From positions 1,306,001-1,370,000 of the forward strand of contig NZ_AP014809.1 of the NCBI RefSeq assembly GCF_002355515.1: a DNA stretch of 64,000 nucleotides, read 5' to 3'. Each line of letters starts with the position of its first letter. Within the stretch, counting starts at the first letter, position 1. This document shows positions 26,031 through 34,368 of this stretch, in pieces. The DNA is from Methylorubrum populi. Lineage in GTDB: Bacteria > Pseudomonadota > Alphaproteobacteria > Rhizobiales > Beijerinckiaceae. The notes under the pieces were generated by a model that worked only from the letters and a program-made list of their open reading frames with translations, searched no databases and was not told the DNA's origin. The position numbers were made by a program, and so were the translations under genes.

Positions 26031-27161
26031 TTAGAGCACTTCGAGATCGCGTTCGGGCGCTCGGTCAGGCGCTGCGGCACCGGAGCGCCGCGCGGCGGCC
26101 TCGCGCAGATAGGATTCGAGTTCCTCGGCACGATGGGCGGCCGAGTGGCGGGCGAGCACGGTTTCGCGAGCCGCCGCGCCGATCCGGCGCCGCTCCGTCT
26201 CCGGATTTTCGCGCAGGATGGCGAGGACCGCCTCGGGACCGTCGGGGCAGAGGATTTCCCGGTCCGGCGCCAGGATCGCGTCGAGCCCGTCCCAGCGGTC
26301 GCTGATCAGCGGCGTGCCGGTGCTCGCCGCCTCGAACAGGCGCACGCTGGGGCTCCAGCCGGCGGCGATCATGTCGGCGCGGGTAACGTTCAGGGTGTAG
26401 CGGCTCGACGCGTAGAATTCGGGATGGGCGTCCGGCGGCAGGTGGTCGATGCGGGTGACGTTCTCCGGCCAGTCGATCCCGGCCGGATATTGCGGCCCGG
26501 CCACCGCGAAGCGCAGCTCCGGCGCGCGCCGGGCCGGCTCGATCAGCAGGCGCTCCAGGGTCGGCTGCCGGTCGGGGCTGTAGGTGCCGAGATAGCTGAG
26601 ATCGTAGGCCGGCGCCCGGTCGAGGACCGGATAGGCCAGCGGGTCGACGGAGCAGTAGAGGGCGCGGGCGGCCGGCGAACCGTAGGCGCGCTCGAGCCGA
26701 TCGAGCGTCGGGCCGCCGGTGAAGGAGAGGTAGAGATCGTAGTCGCGGATCTGCGCCCGGCCGAGATAGGCGCAGGCGCCGGCCTCCAGCGCCGCCAGGG
26801 TCACCGGCGTGTCGATGTCGTAGAAGGCGCGCACGCCCCGCGCCCAGGCGAGCGCGCGGTTTCCCACCGCGACGCCGTCCGGCACATAGGAACCGACGAT
26901 GACGGCATCCGCCGCCTCGATGACCGTGCGGTGCGCCTGCAGTTCGGCAAGGTCCGAATAGAGGACGAGCCGACAGAAATCCGGATCGGGCAGGTCGCGG
27001 TGGGCGGCGTACCAGGGCACGTCGCGCTCCAGAAACGTCACGTCGTGGCCGCTTGCGGCAAACGCCTTGAGCAGGGCGCGGTAGGTGGTGGCGTGGCCGT
27101 TGCCCCAGGACGAGGACAGGCTGAGGCCCAGCACCGCGAGGCGGAGCGGCGTGCCGGTCAT
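26031..27161 (-). CDS. CgeB-like glycosyltransferase
   Basis: A 376-residue protein of the CgeB / spore-maturation-type glycosyltransferase family. It begins RLAVLGLSLSSSWGNGHATT and has YDIDTPVTLAALEAG, DLYLSFTGGPTLDRLERAYG and a donor-binding C-terminal half (DLSYLGTYSPDRQPTLERLL; SVRLFEAASTGTPLISDRWD). It is related in plan to the next two gene products, suggesting duplication and three successive transfers. It overlaps the next gene by 4 bases. Acceptor and donor are unknown. Confidence 0.82.
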   Translation of the reverse strand: MTGTPLRLAVLGLSLSSSWGNGHATTYRALLKAFAASGHDVTFLERDVPWYAAHRDLPDPDFCRLVLYSDLAELQAHRTVIEAADAVIVGSYVPDGVAVGNRALAWARGVRAFYDIDTPVTLAALEAGACAYLGRAQIRDYDLYLSFTGGPTLDRLERAYGSPAARALYCSVDPLAYPVLDRAPAYDLSYLGTYSPDRQPTLERLLIEPARRAPELRFAVAGPQYPAGIDWPENVTRIDHLPPDAHPEFYASSRYTLNVTRADMIAAGWSPSVRLFEAASTGTPLISDRWDGLDAILAPDREILCPDGPEAVLAILRENPETERRRIGAAARETVLARHSAAHRAEELESYLREAAARRSGAAAPDRAPERDLEVL

Positions 27162-28270
27162 GCGACGCTCCGTTCGGTGAGCCGGCGCTCGCGCTTGCGC
27201 GCCGCCTCATCGCGAAAAATCGCGTCGACCTGCGCGCCGCGCCGGGCATAGGTGTGCTCGGCGAGAATCCGGCGGCGGGCGGCCTCGCCGATGGCGCGGG
27301 CGCGCTCGGGGGTCAGCGCCGCGACGTGCTCGGCGACGTCGCGCCCGTCGCGGGCGACGAGCACCTCCTCGCCCTCCTTGAGGAACCCGTCGAGCCCGAC
27401 CCAGGCATCGGTGATGAGGCAGCCGCCCGCGCCCGCCGCCTCGAACACCCGGGTGGCCGGCGAGTAGCCCACCGCTGCCATGCTCTCGCGGGCGATGTTG
27501 AGGACGGCGAGCGGCGAGACGTTGAAGGCGTTGTGGTCGCGGGTCGAGACATGGCCGAGATGGCGCACGTTCACCGGCAGCCCGCGGCTCTCCCAGCCGC
27601 TGCCGCCGAGGAGGAATTGCCGCTCCGGCAGCCGCGCCGCCGCGACGAGGAAGAATTTCTGGACCCGCTCCTCGCGGTCCGGAAGGCGGTTGCCGAGGAA
27701 GGCGAGGTCGGCGGCAAAGCGCGGGTCCGGCGGGACCGGGTGATGCGTCTGCGGATCGAGGGCGTTGTAGACCGGGATGCAGGCCCGCGCGCCGAACCCC
27801 TCATAGGCCGAGACCACCGGCGGGCCGCCGCCATAGGTGAGGACCAGGTCGAGATCGGGCATCGCCCGGTGCAGGGCATGGTCCGGATTGCCGCGCATCT
27901 CGGCGAGCGTGGCCGGGGCATCGACGTCCCAGAAGATGCGGATCGCCTCGGGGCGCGCGGCGGCGGTGACGCCCTCGAGCAATTCGTCGTCGAACACGCC
28001 AACGCCGCTCGCCTTGACCACGATGTCGGCCTGCGCCGCCTCGGCCACGACGGCGCGCATCGCCTCGTCCGTCGCTGGATAGACCCGCACCTGCGCCCAG
28101 TCCGGCGGGTCGATGTCGCGGTGGCTCTGCCGGTCGAAGGCGTCGGGCTCGTAGAAGGTGACGTGGTAGCCGCGCCCGGCGAGGTCGCGCAGCAGGCCGC
28201 GGTAATAGGTGGCCGCGCCGTTCCAGTACGAGGAGAGCAGCGAGGAGCCGTAGAACGCGATTCGTTTCAT
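27158..28270 (-). CDS. CgeB-like glycosyltransferase
   Basis: A 370-residue protein with the same plan as its neighbour. The N-terminus is IAFYGSSLLSSYWNGAATYY, followed by FWDVDAPATLAEMRGNPDH, DLDLVLTYGGGPPVVSAYEG, DLAFLGNRLPDREERVQKFF and the donor-site segment TRVFEAAGAGGCLITDAWVG. No signal peptide or membrane segment is visible, so it is probably cytosolic. Starts and stops overlap neighbouring genes by 4 bases on both sides. Confidence 0.82.
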   Translation of the reverse strand: MKRIAFYGSSLLSSYWNGAATYYRGLLRDLAGRGYHVTFYEPDAFDRQSHRDIDPPDWAQVRVYPATDEAMRAVVAEAAQADIVVKASGVGVFDDELLEGVTAAARPEAIRIFWDVDAPATLAEMRGNPDHALHRAMPDLDLVLTYGGGPPVVSAYEGFGARACIPVYNALDPQTHHPVPPDPRFAADLAFLGNRLPDREERVQKFFLVAAARLPERQFLLGGSGWESRGLPVNVRHLGHVSTRDHNAFNVSPLAVLNIARESMAAVGYSPATRVFEAAGAGGCLITDAWVGLDGFLKEGEEVLVARDGRDVAEHVAALTPERARAIGEAARRRILAEHTYARRGAQVDAIFRDEAARKRERRLTERSVA

Positions 28271-29388
28271 GCGCGCCTCCAGATCGGGGGGGCTGCGGCG
28301 GGTGCGGCGAGAGAGGCCGCGATGGCCAGAAGTTCGGCGGCGCGGTGCCGGCAGGTGTGGCGGGCGCGGATCGTCGCGAGGCCCTGGGCCGCGAGCGCCC
28401 GGCGCAGGTCCGGGTCATGGGCCAGCGCCCGCAGGTGGCCTTCCATCTCCGCGCCGTTCCGGGCGACGAGGTAGTCCGCGCCCGGCGTGAACAGCCCCTC
28501 CGCATCCTTCCAGGGGGCGGTGGCCAGCGGAATGCCGCAGGCCAAAGCCTCGAACACGCGGATCGTCGGGATGCCGGGCAGCGCCTCGACGTAGAAGCGG
28601 CGCGGCACGTGAACCGTGGCGAGCGCCCGGGCGAACAGCGCGGGCGCGACGGCGTTCGGCGCCCAACCGTGATAGCGTGCGCCGTAACGCGTCAGCGTCG
28701 CCCGCGCGTCCTCGGGATAGCGCACGCCGTAGATGTCGAGAGCCAGACCCGCGGCCTCGGCCGGGCGGAACAGGAAGGTTTCGAGCTCGCGGGTGCGCTC
28801 GCCGTCGCCCCAATTGCCGATCCAGACGAGGCCGGCGCGCGCCCCCTCCTCCGCCGGTGGGTGGAACAGCCGCGTGTCGGCGGCCTCGTGCCAGATGAAG
28901 GTCCGGCCGTCCCAGCCTTGCGCCCGGTAGACCCGCGCCAGGGCCTCGCCGAAGGCGAGGATCCCGTCGTAGCCGGAGAGGTCGAAGGCGGCCATCTCCT
29001 CGGGCGCACTGACCGCGCGGTGATGGGTGTCGTGGAACAGCAGCGTGCCGAGCCGCCCGGCTTTGCGGGCACGGCCGAGGCCGGCGATCAGGTCGGGCGC
29101 GTTCCACTCGTGGGCGATGACGAGGTCGGCGCCGTGCGCCCGCTCGACCGCCTCCTCCGCCCGCGCATAGGTCTGCGAAGACAGTTCGGGATAGGCCGCG
29201 CGATAGGCGTCGAGCCCGGCCGGTCCGCGGTCGCGCAGGAGGTTGTCGAGGCTCCAGGCGCCCTCGGGCTCGTAGGCCTCGACGGCGTGGCCCTCGGCGA
29301 TGAGTTCACGCAGGACGCCGCGCAGGAAATGGGCGTTGCCGTGGTTCCAGCACGAGGCCAGAGAGTGGGTGAAGTAGACGATCCTCAT
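28267..29388 (-). CDS. CgeB-like glycosyltransferase
   Basis: A 373-residue glycosyltransferase related to the two genes downstream. It begins MRIVYFTHSLASCWNHGNAH, with LLFHDTHHRAVSAPEEMAAF, YDGILAFGEALARVYRAQGW, LVWIGNWGDGERTRELETFL and TIRVFEALACGIPLATAPWK. The pattern of an N-terminal acceptor half and a C-terminal GT-B donor half is clear. ATG 29388 overlaps the end of the upstream GT4 gene by 4 bases. Confidence 0.82.
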   Translation of the reverse strand: MRIVYFTHSLASCWNHGNAHFLRGVLRELIAEGHAVEAYEPEGAWSLDNLLRDRGPAGLDAYRAAYPELSSQTYARAEEAVERAHGADLVIAHEWNAPDLIAGLGRARKAGRLGTLLFHDTHHRAVSAPEEMAAFDLSGYDGILAFGEALARVYRAQGWDGRTFIWHEAADTRLFHPPAEEGARAGLVWIGNWGDGERTRELETFLFRPAEAAGLALDIYGVRYPEDARATLTRYGARYHGWAPNAVAPALFARALATVHVPRRFYVEALPGIPTIRVFEALACGIPLATAPWKDAEGLFTPGADYLVARNGAEMEGHLRALAHDPDLRRALAAQGLATIRARHTCRHRAAELLAIAASLAAPAAAPPIWRRA

Positions 29389-30533
29389 GCCGCGGCCCCT
29401 GAGAGAGGCTTGGCGAGCGCTCGGCTTTGGGCCGCTCCCAGCAGATCGCGGAACACGGCGAGCACGCCGTCGGCCATGGCGTCGGTGCCGTAGCGGGCGG
29501 CCCGCGCCCGGGCGGCCTCGGCGAGGGACGCCCGCCGGTCGGGATCGGCGAGAAGGTTTTCGACCGCCTCGGCCGCCGCGGCATCGTCGTCGGGCGCGAC
29601 GAACAGGGCGGCGCCTTCCCAGAGCTCCGAAAAACTCGGGATGTCGGAGAGGATCAGGGCGCAGCCGGCGCCCGCCGCCTCCAGCACCGCGAGCCCGAAC
29701 GGCTCGTAGCGGGCGAGCGAGACGAAGACCGGGCGCTGCCCGAGTTCGCACTCCATCCGCGCCGCGTCGAGGCGGCCGAGCAGACGCAGATGTTTGCCGG
29801 CGAAGCGCTCGCCGTTCGGCCCCTCGGTCGGGCCAGCGGCCAGCAGCGGCGCGTCGAGGCGCGCGGCCAGCCGGTCGAGGGCGGCGGCGTTCTTGGCGCG
29901 GTCCCAGAGCCGGCCGGCGGTGAAGGCGTGGGCGGCTGGTTGGGCGGCCGGCTCCGCCTCGGGCCGCGCCTCGGCAGACCGGCGCCCGTTGCGCACCACC
30001 TCCGGCGCGCGGCTGAGGCCGTAGGCCGCCCGCGTCGCCTCGGCGAAGGCGCGGGTCGGGGCGAGCAGGCGGTCGGCGGCGCGGCAGCCTTCCGCCGCCA
30101 AGCGCGCGCGCCACGCCAGATCGTCCGGCAGCGGGCCGTCACCGACGGCCGCCCACCACGTCGCGACGCAGGAATGGCACACCGCCACCACCGGCACATC
30201 GAAGGCGGCCAGCGCCAGGGCCGGGGCGTGGAGATGGACGAGATCGGCGCCGGTCTCGCGGGCGAGGCGGGCGAGCGCGGCGGCGGCCCCCATCACCGCG
30301 TCGGGCCGCTCGGCGGTCCAGTCGAGGGGCAGGCCGGTCGGCAGGATGCGGGCGTCACTGGCGGCCTCGGCCTCGGCCAGAGCCGCGGCGGACGGCGCCG
30401 GCCCCATCAGCGCGACCGTCACGCTCAGCCCGCGCTGCCGCAGGCCGGCGGCGAGTTCGAGGCTGTACTGCCAGACCCCGCCCAGCGCGTCGGCGGTCAT
30501 CAGGATATGGGCCGGGGCATGTCTCACCGGCAT
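29385..30533 (-). CDS. GT4-type glycosyltransferase
   Basis: A 382-residue GT-B enzyme. The N-terminal half has ILMTADALGGVWQYSLELAA and LVHLHAPALALAAFDVPVVA. The C-terminal half has the GT4 donor pattern FVSLARYEPFGLAVLEAAGA followed by GCALILSDIPSFSELWEGAA, including the E-x7-E region. Typical donors are nucleotide-activated hexoses or pentoses. Its start at ATG 30533 lies 10 bases inside the end of the radical SAM gene, pointing to tight coupling. Confidence 0.86.
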   Translation of the reverse strand: MPVRHAPAHILMTADALGGVWQYSLELAAGLRQRGLSVTVALMGPAPSAAALAEAEAASDARILPTGLPLDWTAERPDAVMGAAAALARLARETGADLVHLHAPALALAAFDVPVVAVCHSCVATWWAAVGDGPLPDDLAWRARLAAEGCRAADRLLAPTRAFAEATRAAYGLSRAPEVVRNGRRSAEARPEAEPAAQPAAHAFTAGRLWDRAKNAAALDRLAARLDAPLLAAGPTEGPNGERFAGKHLRLLGRLDAARMECELGQRPVFVSLARYEPFGLAVLEAAGAGCALILSDIPSFSELWEGAALFVAPDDDAAAAEAVENLLADPDRRASLAEAARARAARYGTDAMADGVLAVFRDLLGAAQSRALAKPLSGAAA

Positions 30534-31816
30534 CCGCAGCCCGCCTCCAATTCGGCCAGCGGCAGGGGGCGTTCCTCCTGGATGTCGCTGAAGCGCTCGA
30601 ACTGCGCGAGGTAATGCGCGTGCGCCCGCTCCCAGGCGCCGTCGTCGGGTTCGCCCCAGAGCCGGCGGTAATCGGGCGAACTCGGATAGGGATAGAGCGG
30701 GACCGGATCGTTGGCCCAGACGCCCTGGCCGCGCAGGCGGTCGCGCCAGCTCGCGACGAGATCGGGATCGTCGCCGGCCACCGCGATCAGGTTCGCCTGG
30801 ACGAAGGGCACCGAGCGGCGAGCGTAGATCAGGCGCTCGGCGAGGTCGTCGGTGGAGGCGCGGCAGCGCTTGTCGAGGGCGGCGCGGCCCTCCTCGGTCA
30901 GGCTCTCGACCCCGGCCTCGATCGAGACGCAGCCCGCCGCGCCCAGCAGGTCGAGCATGTCGGGCTTCCACAGGTCGATCCGGGTCTGGACGCCGAACTG
31001 GACGCGCCGCGCCACCAACGCCTCGAGCAGCGGCTTCTGCGGCAGGAAGATCTCGTCGACGAAGTAGAGGTAGGTCGCTCCCTGCGCGATCAGGCCGTCG
31101 ATCTCGTCGAGCACATGTCCGAGGTCGCGGCGGCGATAGGCATCGCGGAAATCGATCTTCGCGCAGAAGCTGCAGGTATAGGGGCAGCCGCGCGAGGCCT
31201 CGACCTCGGCGCCGGGCCCGACGGGGGCGGTGTCGAAGCGGTGGTGATGATGGTGATGGCGGGCGATCCAGGCGTCCGGCCAGCGCAGGGCCGGCAGGTC
31301 GGTGAAGCGGCCGGCATGGGGCGGGCCGGTGACGATCGTCGCCTCCCCCTCGCGGTAGGCGAGCGCGGGCAGCGTGCGCGGATCCTCCGCATCGGCGAGG
31401 CGGGCGACGATCTCCTCGCACTCGCCGCGCACGATGAAGTCGCAGCCGAGTTTTTCCAGGGTCGGGCGCGGCGTCGCCGAGCCGTGCGGACCGACGGCGA
31501 CGGTGCGCCCGCCGCGGGCTCCGAGGGCGTCGAGGAAGAGGCGGGGAACGCGCAGCTCCGGCGGGGCGCAGCGCCAGAACAGGTAGGTCGGCGCGGTGGT
31601 GACGACCGTCATGCCCGGCGCGAAGGCGGCGACGCGGTCGGCGGCCTCCTGCGTCGTCAGCCCTTCGAGATGGGCATCGACGATCAGCGTCTGGTGGCCG
31701 GCGGCCCGGAGCAGGGCGGCGCTGTAGCCGAGTTCGAGCGGCAGGTGCGGTTCGCGGCAGCCGAAGTAGATGCTGTTGCGGAAATCCCAGGCAGGATTGA
31801 CCAGCGCGACCCTCAT
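30524..31816 (-). CDS. B12-binding radical SAM protein of the glycan cassette
   Basis: A 430-residue protein. The N-terminal cobalamin-binding domain has DAHLEG, matching the DxHxxG motif for the lower cobalt ligand. The radical SAM domain has the 4Fe-4S motif CPYTCSFC in EVEASRGCPYTCSFCAKIDF, followed by YLYFVDEIFLPQKPLLEALV and CVSIEAGVESLTEEGRAALD. A run of six histidines lies between the domains (near residue 188). B12 radical SAM enzymes often methylate unactivated carbons, but epimerisation or ring rearrangement also occur. I recall this subfamily as TIGR04295, tied to a Rhizobiales cassette; please check. Gene ends overlap both neighbours. Confidence 0.88.
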   Translation of the reverse strand: MRVALVNPAWDFRNSIYFGCREPHLPLELGYSAALLRAAGHQTLIVDAHLEGLTTQEAADRVAAFAPGMTVVTTAPTYLFWRCAPPELRVPRLFLDALGARGGRTVAVGPHGSATPRPTLEKLGCDFIVRGECEEIVARLADAEDPRTLPALAYREGEATIVTGPPHAGRFTDLPALRWPDAWIARHHHHHHRFDTAPVGPGAEVEASRGCPYTCSFCAKIDFRDAYRRRDLGHVLDEIDGLIAQGATYLYFVDEIFLPQKPLLEALVARRVQFGVQTRIDLWKPDMLDLLGAAGCVSIEAGVESLTEEGRAALDKRCRASTDDLAERLIYARRSVPFVQANLIAVAGDDPDLVASWRDRLRGQGVWANDPVPLYPYPSSPDYRRLWGEPDDGAWERAHAHYLAQFERFSDIQEERPLPLAELEAGCGCR

Positions 31817-32925
31817 AGAGCGACCTCCGGCTGGCGCCGGGGCGCCGGCTCGGCGGCGCGCGCTTCTCCGGCCCCTTCGGCCCCTTCCGCGAGCCATCCG
31901 GCGAGCTCCGCCACGCCCTCGCGCCACGGCAGCGGCCGGTCGAGGCCGAGCGCCTCGATGGCACGGCTCGGATCGGAGACGTAGTAGCGCTGATCGCCCG
32001 GCCGCCACGGGCCGGTCTCGATGGTGATGTCCCGGCCGAGCAACTGCCCGGCATGGGCGATCAGCCCGCGCAGGGACACGGCGTTGGCCGGCCCGCCGCC
32101 GAGGTTGAACGCCCGGCCGGCGACCCTGTCGATTCGCGCCAGCGCCGCGCGGTAGGCGGCGACGCAATCGGCGACGTGGAGGATGTCGCGCACCTGCCGC
32201 CCGTCGCCGTAGAGGGTGATCGGTTCGCCCCTGAGCGCCCGGATCAGGAAATGGGCGACCCAGCCCTGATCCTCGTTGCCCATCTGCCGGGGACCGTAGA
32301 TGCAGCTCATCCGCATCACGACGGTGGGCAGGCCGTAGGTGCGGCCGTAGTCGAGCACGTAGGCGTCGGCCGCGCCCTTGGAGCAGCCGTAGGGGGTGTG
32401 GAAGTCGAGGGGGCGATCCTCACCGATGCCGCGCTCGCGCAAGGACGGATCCTCCGGCAGGTAGGCCTCGCCCGCGAGGGTGAGCGACACGTCGGGCAGG
32501 CCGCCATAGACCTTGTTGGTCGAGGCGAAGAGCAGCGGCACCGCCTCGCCCCGCGCGCGGAGCGCCTCCAGCAGGTTGAGCGTGCCGCCGAGATTGACCT
32601 CCATGTCCTCCCGCGGCGCGGTGAGGCTCGTCGTCACCGCGACCTGGGCGGCGAAGTGGAACACGGCGCCCGCCTCCCGCACGGCGCGGGCGAGTTCGTC
32701 GCGGTCGCGGATGTCGGCGATCACCGGCACGATCCGCGGCCCATGCCGCTCGCTGAGCCAGGCGAGGTTGCGCTCGACGCCCGCGCGCGCCAGCGCGTCG
32801 TAGAGGATGACGGTGTGCCCGTCCGCCGCGAGCCGGTCGGCGAGGTTGGCGCCGACGAAGCCGGCGCCGCCGGTGACGAGGATCGGGCGGCTGTCGGGGG
32901 CCGGGCCTGGGCCGGCGGCGCTCAC
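31813..32925 (-). CDS. NAD-dependent sugar-nucleotide epimerase (CDP-tyvelose/paratose epimerase-like)
   Basis: A 370-residue extended SDR. The NAD site is ILVTGGAGFVGANLADRLAA. FASTNKVYGGLPDVSLT and YGCSKGAADAYVLDYGRTYG give the Ser/Thr and YxxxK catalytic residues, and RMSCIYGPRQMGNEDQGWVA is the pattern I associate with CDP-paratose 2-epimerase (RfbE). GTG 32925 was chosen: it overlaps the upstream stop as GTGA, and the residues before the NAD motif are few. The open frame upstream is only the shadow of the next gene. It probably epimerises C2 or C4 of a nucleotide sugar. Confidence 0.85.
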   Translation of the reverse strand: MSAAGPGPAPDSRPILVTGGAGFVGANLADRLAADGHTVILYDALARAGVERNLAWLSERHGPRIVPVIADIRDRDELARAVREAGAVFHFAAQVAVTTSLTAPREDMEVNLGGTLNLLEALRARGEAVPLLFASTNKVYGGLPDVSLTLAGEAYLPEDPSLRERGIGEDRPLDFHTPYGCSKGAADAYVLDYGRTYGLPTVVMRMSCIYGPRQMGNEDQGWVAHFLIRALRGEPITLYGDGRQVRDILHVADCVAAYRAALARIDRVAGRAFNLGGGPANAVSLRGLIAHAGQLLGRDITIETGPWRPGDQRYYVSDPSRAIEALGLDRPLPWREGVAELAGWLAEGAEGAGEARAAEPAPRRQPEVAL

Positions 32926-34034
32926 GCGACGAGTCCCCGGGCTTCGAGTTCGCGCCGCGCCTCGGCGACGCGGTCCACCGCCTGCTGCTCGGCGACCCAG
33001 GCGGCGAGTTCGGCCAGGCCCTCCTCGAAGTCGCGCTTGGGCGCGTAGCCGAGTTCGCGGGTGATCTTGCCGATATCGGCGATGCAGTGGCGGATGTCGC
33101 CCAGGCGTGCCTGCCCCGTGGTCTGGGGTTCGATGTCCTCGCGGCCCATGGCGCGGGCCAGCAGCCGGGCCACCTCGTTCACCGTGCGGTCCTGGCCCGA
33201 ACCGACATTGTAGACCTGCCCCACGGCGGCGGGGTGTTCGAGCGCCAGCACGAAGGCCTGGGCCACGTCCTCGACATGGACGAAGTCGCGCCTCTGCTCG
33301 CCGTCCTCGAAGATCATCGGCGGCTGGCCGTTGAGGAGGCGGGCGGCGAAGATCGCCAGCACGCCGGTATAGGGGTTCGAGAGCGCCTGGCCGGGCCCGT
33401 AGGCGTTCCACAGCCGCAGGGCCACGCCCTCCATGCCGTAGGCCGGGGCGAGCGTCAGGGTCAGGCGCTCCTGCATGTACTTCGTCAGCGCGTAGACCGA
33501 GGCCAGGGCCGGGCGCTTCGACTCCGGCGTCGGCACCGGCCGCAGCGGCTGCCCGTCCGGACCGAGCGGGTCCCAGGGCTCGCCGGGCTTGCGGGGTTTG
33601 CGCACCGCGTCCTCGACGGTGGTGCCGTCGCCCGCGCGGTAGAGGCCCTCGCCGTAGATGCTCATGGAGGAGGCGACGACGACGCGCTTGACCGGCGCCT
33701 CGATCAGCGCCTGGAACAAGGTCGCGGTGCCGCAATCATTGACCGAGACGTAGCGCTCGACCGCGTACATGCTCTGGCCGACGCCGACCTCCGCCGCGAG
33801 GTGGACCACGTGGGTCGCCCCGGCGAGCGCCCGCGCCACGGCCCCGCCATCCCGAACATCACCCTCAACGAACTCCACCGCGGGATCGAGCCCCCGTGGA
33901 GCGGCTCCGTCGCCGTGCACCTGTTCGATCAGGCTGTCGAGAACCCGAACCCGGTATCCGCGGGCCAGCAACGCGTTCGTGAGATGACGGCCGATAAAGC
34001 CGGCACCCCCCGTGATGAGGGCAAGATCTTTCAT
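32922..34034 (-). CDS. NAD-dependent epimerase/dehydratase, first gene of the glycan cassette
   Basis: A 370-residue extended SDR. The NAD motif is ALITGGAGFIGRHLTNALLA, the catalytic region has VASSMSIYGEGLYR and YALTKYMQERLTLTLAPAYG (YxxxK), and RLWNAYGPGQALSNPYTGVL follows. It resembles UDP-glucose/GlcNAc 4-epimerase-like enzymes, but the insertion between the Ser and Tyr (DGTTVEDAVRKPRKPGEPWD and onward) is longer than usual. It is the 5' gene of the run and is preceded by an AT-rich spacer. The exact sugar is unknown. Confidence 0.85.
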   Translation of the reverse strand: MKDLALITGGAGFIGRHLTNALLARGYRVRVLDSLIEQVHGDGAAPRGLDPAVEFVEGDVRDGGAVARALAGATHVVHLAAEVGVGQSMYAVERYVSVNDCGTATLFQALIEAPVKRVVVASSMSIYGEGLYRAGDGTTVEDAVRKPRKPGEPWDPLGPDGQPLRPVPTPESKRPALASVYALTKYMQERLTLTLAPAYGMEGVALRLWNAYGPGQALSNPYTGVLAIFAARLLNGQPPMIFEDGEQRRDFVHVEDVAQAFVLALEHPAAVGQVYNVGSGQDRTVNEVARLLARAMGREDIEPQTTGQARLGDIRHCIADIGKITRELGYAPKRDFEEGLAELAAWVAEQQAVDRVAEARRELEARGLVA

Positions 34035-34368
34035 GAGCAGACGCGCAACTCCATCGATCGCTGCAAAACAACAAATATCAATTCGATTGAGACAAATAAT
34101 CTCTGTAGCAACCTATGATGTGATCACAGAAATTTGCATCGAGTCCCCCAAATCTGGTTCTTTTGTCGAGATATCCCGGGCCAAGGATCTTTGTTCCTGA
34201 ATTTTAATCCGCGCATTTTTGCATGCTCATCCGCGGGCCTTGCCACGGCGGTCGGGCGCATCGGCACAGGGCGGATCGGATAGCCGCCGCTCGACCGCTT
34301 CGCTGGCCGCGTGATCACGGCGGGCGACACGGGCCGAGGCGCGAAATCGGTCACGGCGTCGGGCGGCC
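34035..34368 (-). promoter_or_regulatory. AT-rich control region of the twelve-gene cassette
   Basis: No gene is supported. About 34040-34220 is markedly richer in A and T than the rest of the window, as expected of a promoter region or a border of foreign DNA. It contains the palindrome TGTGATCACA at 34119-34128, which resembles joined half-sites of a CRP/FNR-family regulator. From about 34230 the composition returns to GC-rich and nothing stands out. Confidence 0.45.

Noticed and set aside
24612..27251. 879-codon plus-strand open frame
   Set aside because: Antisense to the inositol synthase, epimerase and glycosyltransferase genes.
31230..31262. CAC/CAT-type run encoding six histidines, considered as an engineered tag
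   Set aside because: It is internal to a normal gene, between two conserved domains, with mixed His codons; it is natural sequence.
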